From Jeotgalicoccus sp052093725 (GTDB lineage Bacteria > Bacillota > Bacilli > Staphylococcales > Salinicoccaceae), in assembly GCA_052093725.1 (NCBI GenBank), contig JBQDHL010000001.1, positions 4,415-68,414 of the forward strand: DNA of 64,000 nucleotides, written 5' to 3'. Each line of letters begins with the position of its first letter. Position 1 is the first letter of the stretch. Below the pieces are notes generated by a model. It saw only the letters and a list, made by a program, of their open reading frames with translations. It searched no databases and had not been told where the DNA came from. The position numbers and the translations under genes were made by a program. Of this stretch, positions 17,901 to 25,800 are shown piece by piece.

Positions 17901-18574
17901 CGGAAATTGAAGTCGTTAAAGACCGTCAGCAGGAAGTTAAAGTTAAAGGTGAGCACGAAACGCGTACTTATATGGTACCGGGAGCTGCACGCCTGCTGGT
18001 TGAAATTGGCGATAAAGTCGGTCCAGGTGAAGTGTTAAACGAAGGTTCAATTGAACCGAAACAGCTGCTTCAAGTTGCTGGTTTAAATACGACACAGGAA
18101 TATCTGCTTAAAGAAGTACAGAAAGTATACCGCATGCAAGGGGTAGAAATCGGTGATAAGCACGTTGAGGTTATGGTTCGTCAAATGCTGCGTAAAGTAC
18201 GCATTATCGATGCCGGAGACACTACGTTATTACCGGGTGCTTTAGTAGAGATTCACACGTTTACTGACGCTAACAAAGAAATATTCAAGAAGAGAAAACG
18301 TCCGGCAACGGCAAAACCAGTACTTCTCGGTATTACGAAAGCATCTCTTGAAACTGAAAGCTTCTTGTCAGCTGCCAGCTTCCAGGAGACAACTCGTGTA
18401 CTGACAGATGCAGCAATTAAAGGGAAACGTGATAACCTTCTCGGTCTTAAAGAGAACGTTATTATCGGTAAACTTATTCCTGCAGGTACGGGAATGCCTA
18501 AGTATAAAGACGTAGAAATAAAAGTAGCTGAAAAAGCAGTATCAGAAGGCGAAGTTGTTCTTACAGAAGATTAA
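14954..18574 (+). CDS. rpoC: DNA-directed RNA polymerase subunit beta'
   Basis: Catalytic beta' subunit, 1206 aa. It starts at TTG 14954 ([20 protein letters not shown]) with SD AGGGAGGA 6-13 bases upstream, as in Staphylococcus. The zinc site [20 protein letters not shown], the active-centre Mg loop [10 protein letters not shown] and the trigger-loop region ([16 protein letters not shown]) are intact. The second zinc cluster is at [13 protein letters not shown]. It is shorter than the E. coli protein because Firmicutes lack the large lineage-specific insertions. Confidence 0.98.
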   Translation: [1206 protein letters not shown]

Positions 18575-18634
18575 TTTTAACGGACGATATTGATAAGAGA
18601 AAACATGCATTTATGGGTCAAATGTATGTGCCAA

Positions 18635-18665
18635 AGCCGCTCCGTAACAGGGGCGGCTTCCTTAT
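18635..18665 (+). terminator. terminator after rpoC
   Basis: AGCCGCTCC and GGGGCGGCT (one G-U) around GTAACA, followed by TCCTTAT. The T run is weak, but position and GC-rich stem fit the end of the rpoBC unit. Confidence 0.7.
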
Positions 18666-18764
18666 AAAAAACTACTTGGAAATCCGGGTTTTTAATAGCC
18701 AGGAGAAGATATTTATGTTAATCTATTTATGTCTTAGCGATATGGATTTTTATATCGGGAATGC

Positions 18765-18794
18765 TTGACATAAAAGTTGCCTCGATGGTATTAT
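18765..18794 (+). promoter_or_regulatory. promoter of the rpsL-rpsG-fusA operon
   Basis: TTGACA (18765-18770), 18-base spacer, TATTAT (18789-18794). It lies in the 369-base rpoC-rpsL gap, which otherwise holds the rpoC terminator and a leader palindrome and no L7Ae-like gene. Confidence 0.7.
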
Positions 18795-18853
18795 AGTTAA
18801 GGTTACTTTATGAGGGCTATGTGCCTGATCATAAAGGAGACAAGTTGTATTTT

Positions 18854-18881
18854 TGTAAGATTTAAATCTTACAGATTTTTT
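18854..18881 (+). terminator. leader attenuator-like palindrome before rpsL
   Basis: The 20 bases at 18854-18873 form a perfect palindrome (arms TGTAAGATTT and AAATCTTACA), followed by GATTTTTTAT. It sits between the promoter and rpsL, so it looks like an intrinsic attenuator. The stem is AT-rich and may be weak. Confidence 0.6.
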
Positions 18882-18943
18882 ATACTTTAAAAATGAACCA
18901 CCTGGATGTGTGGATTAAGAAAAAGAGAGGAGGACATTCGATT

Positions 18944-19363
18944 ATGCCAACTATTAATCAGTTGATCAGAAAGTCACGCAGTACTAAATCACAGAAATCT
19001 GCATCGCCTGCATTGAACAGAGGTTTTAACAGTCTTAAGAAACGCGTTACTACTGACGCTGCGCCACAAAAACGCGGTGTTTGTACACGTGTAGGTACTA
19101 TGACTCCTAAAAAACCAAACTCTGCTTTACGTAAATATGCACGTGTTAGATTATCTAATAACATTGAAGTAAACGCGTATATTCCTGGAATTGGTCACAA
19201 CCTGCAAGAACATAGTGTTGTACTTATCCGCGGAGGACGTGTTAAAGACTTACCGGGGGTACGTTATCACGTAGTTCGTGGTGCGCTTGATACTTCAGGT
19301 GTTGAAGGACGCAGACAAAGCCGTTCACATTACGGTGCTAAAAAACCTAAAGCTGACAAGTAA
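18944..19363 (+). CDS. rpsL: 30S ribosomal protein S12
   Basis: S12, 139 aa, read from ATG 18944 (MPTINQLIRKSR) with SD GAGAGGAGGA; the frame is open 17 codons upstream but those codons precede the SD. The decoding-centre loop TPKKPNSALRKYARVRL keeps the Lys that is mutated in streptomycin resistance, and GGRVKDLPGVRYHVVRG is intact. Confidence 0.97.
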   Translation: MPTINQLIRKSRSTKSQKSASPALNRGFNSLKKRVTTDAAPQKRGVCTRVGTMTPKKPNSALRKYARVRLSNNIEVNAYIPGIGHNLQEHSVVLIRGGRVKDLPGVRYHVVRGALDTSGVEGRRQSRSHYGAKKPKADK

Positions 19364-19432
19364 TATTCAGTCCCTTTAGTTACGAAAGTAAACTTGAAAA
19401 AATGATAAAAAAAGATTGGAAGGAGGATAATT

Positions 19433-19903
19433 ATGCCACGTAAAGGTCCAGTACCAAAAAGAGATGTATTACCGGATCCGATTCACAATTCTAAACTTGT
19501 GACTAAACTCATCAACAAGATGATGATCGACGGTAAACGAGGAACTTCGCAAAAAATTCTTTATAATGCATTTGCACTAGTACAAGAACGTTCTGGTAAA
19601 GATGCTATGGAGGTTTTTGACGAAGCGATTGAAAACATTATGCCACTACTTGAGGTTAAAGCACGCCGTGTTGGTGGGTCAAACTACCAAGTACCGGTTG
19701 AAGTTCGTCCAGAACGCCGTACTACTCTTAGCTTACGTTGGCTTGTGAACTACGCACGTCTGCGTGGGGAAAAGACAATGGAAGAAAGATTAGCTAATGA
19801 AATTCTAGATGCTGCAAACAACACAGGTGGAGCAGTTAAGAAACGCGAAGAAAGTCATAAAATGGCTGAAGCTAACAGAGCATTTGCACACTACCGCTGG
19901 TAG
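19433..19903 (+). CDS. rpsG: 30S ribosomal protein S7
   Basis: S7, 156 aa, nucleates assembly of the 30S head. It starts MPRKGPVPKRDVLPDPI and contains the VKARRVGGSNYQVPVEVRPE motif. SD AAGGAGGA before ATG 19433. It is in the standard rpsL-rpsG-fusA order. Confidence 0.98.
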   Translation: MPRKGPVPKRDVLPDPIHNSKLVTKLINKMMIDGKRGTSQKILYNAFALVQERSGKDAMEVFDEAIENIMPLLEVKARRVGGSNYQVPVEVRPERRTTLSLRWLVNYARLRGEKTMEERLANEILDAANNTGGAVKKREESHKMAEANRAFAHYRW

Positions 19904-19962
19904 GATGCTTTGCCCTTTAGTATTTAAATCTAATCCAAACCTGGAAGGAGAAAAGAATACTC

Positions 19963-22044
19963 ATGGCAAGACCATTCACTTTAGAAAATACTCGTAATAT
20001 CGGTATCATGGCTCACATCGATGCTGGTAAAACTACGACTACTGAACGTATTCTTTATTACACAGGTCGTATCCACAAACTTGGAGAAACGCACGAAGGT
20101 GCTTCGCAAATGGACTGGATGGCGCAGGAGCAGGAACGTGGAATCACGATCACATCTGCTGCGACAACAGCCGAGTGGGATAACCACCGTGTAAACATTA
20201 TCGATACACCGGGACACGTAGACTTCACTGTTGAAGTTGAGCGTTCATTACGTGTACTTGATAGTGCGGTTACAGTACTTGATGCACAATCAGGTGTTGA
20301 GCCACAAACAGAAACTGTATGGCGTCAAGCGACAACATACGGCGTTCCAAGACTTGTATTCGTAAACAAAATGGACAAAGTTGGTGCTGATTTCCAGTAT
20401 TCAGTAGGCACTATCAGAGACCGTTTACAGGCGAATACACACCCAGTACAAATCCCTATTGGTGCTGAAGATAATTTCTCAGGAATCATTGATCTTGTAG
20501 AAATGAAAGCGCACCTTTATCCAAACGATTTAGGAACTGATATTGAAACAGTTGAAATTCCTGAAGAGCACATGGAAAGAGCAGTAGAAGCAAGAGAAGC
20601 ACTTATCGAAGGTTTAGCTGACGTTAATGAAGACGTTATGGAAAAATACCTCGGTGGAGAAGATTTCTCTGTAGAAGAACTTAAAGCAGCTATTCGTCAA
20701 GCTACTTTAGATGTAGTTTTCTACCCTGCACTTTGTGGTACTGCATTTAAAAATAAAGGTGTTCAATTACTGCTTAACGCGGTAGTAGATTACCTGCCAT
20801 CTCCATTAGACGTTAAACCGATTGTCGGTCATAAAGTGGATAATGAAGATGAAGAATATATTGCAAAACCAGATGATTCTGAGCCGTTTGCAGCATTAGC
20901 GTTTAAAGTATTGACAGATCCATTCGTTGGTAAACTTACTTTCTTCCGCGTGTACTCAGGTACACTTGATGCTGGTTCTTACGTACAGAACACTACTAAA
21001 GGTAAACGTGAACGTGTTGGCCGTATCTTACAGATGCACGCTAACTCACGTGAAGAAATCGCAACTGTTTACTCAGGCGATATCGCTGCTGCAGTAGGTC
21101 TTAAAGACACTGGTACAGGTGACACTCTTACACAAGAAAAACTTGAGATAATCCTTGAATCTATGGAATTCCCTGAACCGGTTATTCACTTATCGGTTGA
21201 GCCGAAGTCTAAAAGCGACCAGGACAAGTTAACGACTGCACTTGTTAAATTGCAAGAAGAAGATCCGACGTTCACTGCCAGAACTGACCAGGAAACTGGA
21301 CAAGTTATTATCGGCGGTATGGGTGAACTTCACCTGGACGTACTTGTTGACCGTATGAAACGTGAATTCAAAGTTGAATGTAACGTTGGTGCGCCAATGG
21401 TATCTTACCGTGAAACATTTACAGTACCTGCTAAGGTACAAGGTAAATTTGCCCGCCAATCTGGTGGTCGCGGTCAGTTCGGTGATGTTCACATTGAATT
21501 TACTCCAAACGAACAAGGTGCTGGTTTCGAATTCGAAAACGGTATCGTCGGCGGGGTAGTTCCACGTGAATATATTCCATCCGTAGAAGCTGGACTTAGA
21601 GATTCAATGGAAAACGGTGTACTTGCCGGCTATCCATTAGTTGACGTTAAGGCTAGACTTTACGATGGTTCTTACCACGATGTCGATTCATCTGAGATGG
21701 CGTTTAAAATCGCTGCATCACTTGCACTGAAAGAAGCTGCTAAAGTTTGTAAAGCTGTTCTTTTAGAGCCGATGATGAAAGTTGAAATCGTTATGCCTGA
21801 AGAATATTTAGGTGACATCATGGGTGACGTAACAAGCCGTCGCGGACGTGTAGATGGTATGAACGCTCGTGGTAACGCTCAAGTCGTTAACGCATTCGTT
21901 CCACTTTCTGAAATGTTCGGTTACGCAACGTCATTACGTTCAAACACTCAAGGTCGCGGTACTTACTCAATGGTATTCGACCACTATGAGCAGGTTCCTA
22001 AATCAGTATCTGAAGAAATCATCAAGAAAAATACTGGTGAATAA
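19963..22044 (+). CDS. fusA: elongation factor G
   Basis: Translocation GTPase, 693 aa. The G domain has G1 AHIDAGKTTT, G2 RGITI, G3 DTPGH and G4 NKMD. Domain IV is seen around SYRETFTVPAKVQGKFARQS and the C-terminal domain V around EPMMKVEIVMPEEYLGDIMG. SD GGAAGGAG precedes ATG 19963. I did not see a fusidic-acid resistance change, but I could not align residue by residue. Confidence 0.98.
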   Translation: MARPFTLENTRNIGIMAHIDAGKTTTTERILYYTGRIHKLGETHEGASQMDWMAQEQERGITITSAATTAEWDNHRVNIIDTPGHVDFTVEVERSLRVLDSAVTVLDAQSGVEPQTETVWRQATTYGVPRLVFVNKMDKVGADFQYSVGTIRDRLQANTHPVQIPIGAEDNFSGIIDLVEMKAHLYPNDLGTDIETVEIPEEHMERAVEAREALIEGLADVNEDVMEKYLGGEDFSVEELKAAIRQATLDVVFYPALCGTAFKNKGVQLLLNAVVDYLPSPLDVKPIVGHKVDNEDEEYIAKPDDSEPFAALAFKVLTDPFVGKLTFFRVYSGTLDAGSYVQNTTKGKRERVGRILQMHANSREEIATVYSGDIAAAVGLKDTGTGDTLTQEKLEIILESMEFPEPVIHLSVEPKSKSDQDKLTTALVKLQEEDPTFTARTDQETGQVIIGGMGELHLDVLVDRMKREFKVECNVGAPMVSYRETFTVPAKVQGKFARQSGGRGQFGDVHIEFTPNEQGAGFEFENGIVGGVVPREYIPSVEAGLRDSMENGVLAGYPLVDVKARLYDGSYHDVDSSEMAFKIAASLALKEAAKVCKAVLLEPMMKVEIVMPEEYLGDIMGDVTSRRGRVDGMNARGNAQVVNAFVPLSEMFGYATSLRSNTQGRGTYSMVFDHYEQVPKSVSEEIIKKNTGE

Positions 22045-22053
22045 TTCTTATAC

Positions 22054-22128
22054 TTGATTTTTAAGAATAAATGCTATATAAGTGTTGTAAGAAAGACTTC
22101 GAGACGGGTATATCCCGTTCTCGAGTTT
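22054..22128 (+). promoter_or_regulatory. tuf promoter candidate and leader hairpin
   Basis: TTGATT (22054-22059) with TATATA at 22075-22080 (extended TGC before it) or TATAAG at 22077-22082. It is followed by a hairpin CGAGACGGG / CCCGTTCTCG (22100-22122, one bulge) and GAGTTTT. The hairpin may terminate fusA reads or attenuate tuf; both readings are inference. Confidence 0.5.
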
Positions 22129-22170
22129 TAAATAAAAAATAATGTTCTATATAAGGAGAGGTATTTTACA

Positions 22171-23355
22171 ATGGGTAAAGAAAAATTTGACCGTTCTAAA
22201 ACGCATGCCAACATTGGTACTATTGGTCACGTTGACCACGGTAAAACAACTTTAACAGCTGCTATTGCAACTGTATTATCTAAACACGGTGGCGGAGAAG
22301 CACAAAGCTACGACATGGTAGACAACGCACCTGAAGAAAAAGAGCGTGGTATTACAATTAACACGTCTCACGTCGAGTACGAAACTGAAACTCGTCACTA
22401 TGCACACGTAGACTGCCCAGGACACGCTGACTATGTTAAAAACATGATCACTGGTGCTGCACAAATGGATGGCGGAATCTTAGTAGTATCTGCTGCTGAT
22501 GGCCCAATGCCACAAACTCGTGAGCACATCCTTCTTTCACGTAACGTAGGTGTACCTGCACTTGTTGTATTCTTAAACAAAGTTGACATGGTAGACGACG
22601 AAGAATTACTTGAATTAGTTGAAATGGAAGTTCGTGAATTACTTTCAGAGTACGACTACCCTGGCGACGACATTCCAGTAATCGCTGGTTCAGCTCTTAA
22701 AGCACTTGAGGGTGTTGAAGAGTACGAAGAAAAAATTCTTGAACTTATGGCTGCTGTTGATGAGTACATTCCAACTCCGGAACGTGACTCTGACAAGCCA
22801 TTCATGATGCCTGTTGAGGACGTATTCTCGATCACTGGTCGTGGTACTGTTGCTACAGGACGTGTTGAACGTGGTAAAGTTAAAGTCGGCGAAGAAATCG
22901 AAATTATCGGTCTTGTTGACTCTAAGAAAACAACTGTTACAGGTGTTGAAATGTTCCGTAAGCTTCTTGATTACGCTGAAGCTGGTGATAACATCGGTGC
23001 TCTTCTACGTGGTGTTGCACGTGAAGACATCCAGCGTGGACAGGTTTTAGCTGCTCCAGGATCAATCACACCACACACAAACTTCACTGCTGAAGTTTAT
23101 GTTCTTTCAAAAGAAGAGGGTGGACGTCATACTCCATTCTTCACTAACTACCGCCCACAGTTCTACTTCCGTACAACTGACGTAACTGGCGTATGTAACT
23201 TACCTGAAGGAACTGAAATGGTTATGCCTGGTGACAACGTTGAAATGACAGTAGAACTTATTTCACCAATCGCTATTGAAGACGGTACTCGTTTCTCAAT
23301 CCGCGAAGGTGGACGTACTGTAGGATCAGGCGTTGTAACTACAATCCAAAAATAA
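22171..23355 (+). CDS. tuf: elongation factor Tu
   Basis: EF-Tu, 394 aa, delivers aminoacyl-tRNA to the ribosome. G1 is GHVDHGKTTLT, G3 DCPGHADYVKNM, G4 NKVDM. Domain III ends with RFSIREGGRTVGSGVV. SD AAGGAGAGG before ATG 22171. Codon use looks strongly biased, as expected for one of the most expressed genes. A strong terminator follows. Confidence 0.99.
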   Translation: MGKEKFDRSKTHANIGTIGHVDHGKTTLTAAIATVLSKHGGGEAQSYDMVDNAPEEKERGITINTSHVEYETETRHYAHVDCPGHADYVKNMITGAAQMDGGILVVSAADGPMPQTREHILLSRNVGVPALVVFLNKVDMVDDEELLELVEMEVRELLSEYDYPGDDIPVIAGSALKALEGVEEYEEKILELMAAVDEYIPTPERDSDKPFMMPVEDVFSITGRGTVATGRVERGKVKVGEEIEIIGLVDSKKTTVTGVEMFRKLLDYAEAGDNIGALLRGVAREDIQRGQVLAAPGSITPHTNFTAEVYVLSKEEGGRHTPFFTNYRPQFYFRTTDVTGVCNLPEGTEMVMPGDNVEMTVELISPIAIEDGTRFSIREGGRTVGSGVVTTIQK

Positions 23356-23382
23356 TAATTTTTGAATAGTTATAGCTATAAA

Positions 23383-23419
23383 GAAAAAAGAGCTGAGATT
23401 TTATCTCAGCTCTTTTTTT
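23383..23419. terminator. bidirectional terminator between tuf and the amidohydrolase block
   Basis: GAGCTGAGA and TCTCAGCTC form the stem, with an A run before and a T run after, so it can stop transcription from both tuf (+) and the minus-strand M20 genes ending at 23441. Confidence 0.92.
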
Positions 23420-23440
23420 GTGCTCTATTTTATTTTAATG

Positions 23441-24613
23441 TTATCTTTTATCGAAATTTATAACTGCTTTTAAGAGTATCTCAACACCTGTTTTCATTCC
23501 CTCTTCATCGATATCGAACATCGGATGGTGATGGGGTATATCTGCTTTTTTCTCACTGTTGCTGACACCGGTGTAGAAATAACAACCCGGTTTTTCCTGG
23601 ATAAAGTAAGAGAAATCTTCCCCACCCATCGCAGGCCCGACTTCTTCAACGCCTGAGACGAATGCTGCATCTTCTCTGACGTTATCAACAACGTAGTCGA
23701 GAAGTGCATGATCGTTTTTCATCGATGGATAGCCGTACATAATTTCAAGGTCGGCATTGACATTGAAACTTGCGCTGATGCCGAGGCATATTTGTTCAAG
23801 GCGCTTGGCCACTATATCTCTTACTTCCTGTGTGTAAGTTCTGAATGTACCTTTAAGCTCCGACTTGCCCGGAATAACATTGAATACTGTGCCGGCATTA
23901 TACGCGCCGAGTGTCACGACTGCCGAATCGAGGGGACTGACAGAACGGGAGACAATCGTCTGTATTTGCTGAATCAAAGACGCAGAAGCAATAATAGGGT
24001 CATGTGTGACCTGCGGTGTCGCACCATGCCCGCCTAGTCCGTTTACAGTGATTTTAAACGAGTCTGCGTTCGCATACATCGTATCGTAGTTATATTTAAT
24101 CGTCCCGACGGGGAATTTAGTGGAAACGTGAGTACCGAATACATAATCGACATCGTCGAGTGCACCGTCTTCAATCATTGCTTTAGCACCGCCCGGCAGC
24201 AGTTCTTCGGCATGCTGATGTAAGAATACAACGTTGACCGGCAATTCTTCTTTATGTTCTGATAAAATTTTAGCTATCGTAATTAGCATAGCCGTATGTG
24301 CATCATGTCCACATGCATGCATTACGCCGGGAGTTTTTGATTTGTACGGGACGTCTTTTTCATCGTGGATGGGCAGTGCATCAAAATCCGCGCGCAGTGC
24401 GATTGTTTCAAAATCATCATTAACTTGCAGACGCGCAACGATACCATTTCCTCCGACGTCCTGTCTGATATCCAGACCGAAGTCTTTTATCTGGTCGTAA
24501 ATCCATTTTTTTGTATTCATTTCCTGGAAAGATATTTCAGGATGCTGATGCATGTATCTACGAAGCTCCACCATAGAATCATAGTGTTCATTTATTAGTT
24601 GTTTAATATCCAT
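23441..24613 (-). CDS. M20 family amidohydrolase (third of a tandem set)
   Basis: A 390-aa zinc peptidase/amidohydrolase of the M20D (hippurate hydrolase / IAA-amino-acid hydrolase-like) group, probably removing an acyl group from an N-acylated amino acid. Metal-site motifs are HACGHDAHTA (about residues 100-109), FLHQHAEE and the C-terminal HHHPMFDID. GADxAL-type sequence appears as LRADFDALPI. It starts one base inside the stop of the preceding paralogue, so translation is probably coupled. Staphylococcus carries one such gene between tuf and kbl. The true substrate is unknown. Confidence 0.88.
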   Translation of the reverse strand: MDIKQLINEHYDSMVELRRYMHQHPEISFQEMNTKKWIYDQIKDFGLDIRQDVGGNGIVARLQVNDDFETIALRADFDALPIHDEKDVPYKSKTPGVMHACGHDAHTAMLITIAKILSEHKEELPVNVVFLHQHAEELLPGGAKAMIEDGALDDVDYVFGTHVSTKFPVGTIKYNYDTMYANADSFKITVNGLGGHGATPQVTHDPIIASASLIQQIQTIVSRSVSPLDSAVVTLGAYNAGTVFNVIPGKSELKGTFRTYTQEVRDIVAKRLEQICLGISASFNVNADLEIMYGYPSMKNDHALLDYVVDNVREDAAFVSGVEEVGPAMGGEDFSYFIQEKPGCYFYTGVSNSEKKADIPHHHPMFDIDEEGMKTGVEILLKAVINFDKR

Positions 24614-25800
24614 TATTGGGACTCCTTTTCTAAATATGTAAATACAGATTCCAGCATAACGTTCACTGCATTGACCATCCCTTTTTCATCGATATCAAAA
24701 TGAGCATGGTGATGTGGGAAATCTGCTTTGAAACTTGAGTTTCTAACACCTGTATAAAAGAATGTGCCTGGGACGCGCTGCAGATAATAAGAAAAATCTT
24801 CACCGCCGAGGTCCGGTTCAAGTCTGATAGTTTCATTGACAGTGGAAATTCTGCCGGCACTTTCGACAACGATATCGGTCATTTCATCATCGTTGACTAC
24901 AGGAGGATAGCCTTTCATGTAATCGAGTGTGTACGAGACACGGGTAGTTGTAACGAGCCCTTCAAGCGTCCGGTTAAGTTCTTTAATCATCAGGTCCTGC
25001 ATCTCATGATTAAACGAGCGGATTGTTCCGCCGATAGTTACTTCATCGGGAATAACATTATGCTGATTGCCGGCATTGAACATCGTTATTGAGAGGACGA
25101 CAGAGTCCATTGCATTCGTGCGTCTTGTCACGGCGTACTGAAGCTGGTTGCAGAGGGCAATACCTGCTGCGACGGGATCAATCGTGTCATGAGGACGTGA
25201 AGCGTGTCCGCCGCGACCTTTTAAAGTAATCGTAAAGTCGTCGGGTATCCCTGTCGCTGTACCGTACTTATAGCCGATTTTACCCACGTCGAGTGATGTT
25301 GAGACGTGCTGGCCGAAAATAGCATCCACGCCGTCAAGACAACCGTCTGCAATCATCTGAATCGCACCGCCGGGATCAACTTCCTCTGCGTGCTGATGAA
25401 TAAAAACGATATTGCCTTTCAGTTCGTCCTTCATCTCGCTGAGAATTTTAGCAGCAGTGAGTACAATTGCTGTATGTGCATCGTGGCCGCATGCGTGCAT
25501 TACGCCGGGAACTGTCGACTTATATGGTGTATCTTTTAAATCCTGAATCGGCAGGGCATCGAAATCCGCTCTTAATGCGATTGTCGGGAGTGACTCATCG
25601 ACAATCAGTCTGCCGACCACGCCGCGTCCGCCGACACCTTCCTGTACTTCGATGTCGAGACTGCGCAGATAATCTGCTATATAAGCAGGGGTATGAACTT
25701 CTTTAAAAGACAGCTCAGGGTACATGTGAAGATGTCTGCGAAGCTGGACCATCTCGCCGAACTGTTTATTTACTGCTGATTCAATTGATTTTACATCCAT
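24613..25800 (-). CDS. M20 family amidohydrolase (second of a tandem set)
   Basis: A 395-aa M20D protein similar throughout to its two neighbours. Metal motifs HACGHDAHTAIVL, FIHQHAEEVDPGGA and the C-terminal FPHHHAHFDIDEKGM are intact, as is LRADFDALPIQD. It overlaps the upstream gene by 10 bases and the downstream one by a base. All metal ligands are kept, so it should be active. Substrate preference cannot be read from the sequence. Confidence 0.88.
   Translation of the reverse strand: MDVKSIESAVNKQFGEMVQLRRHLHMYPELSFKEVHTPAYIADYLRSLDIEVQEGVGGRGVVGRLIVDESLPTIALRADFDALPIQDLKDTPYKSTVPGVMHACGHDAHTAIVLTAAKILSEMKDELKGNIVFIHQHAEEVDPGGAIQMIADGCLDGVDAIFGQHVSTSLDVGKIGYKYGTATGIPDDFTITLKGRGGHASRPHDTIDPVAAGIALCNQLQYAVTRRTNAMDSVVLSITMFNAGNQHNVIPDEVTIGGTIRSFNHEMQDLMIKELNRTLEGLVTTTRVSYTLDYMKGYPPVVNDDEMTDIVVESAGRISTVNETIRLEPDLGGEDFSYYLQRVPGTFFYTGVRNSSFKADFPHHHAHFDIDEKGMVNAVNVMLESVFTYLEKESQ

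Noticed and set aside
11374..18574. Rifampicin-resistance changes in rpoB.
   Set aside because: The cluster I residues (Asp, His, Ser positions) are wild type.
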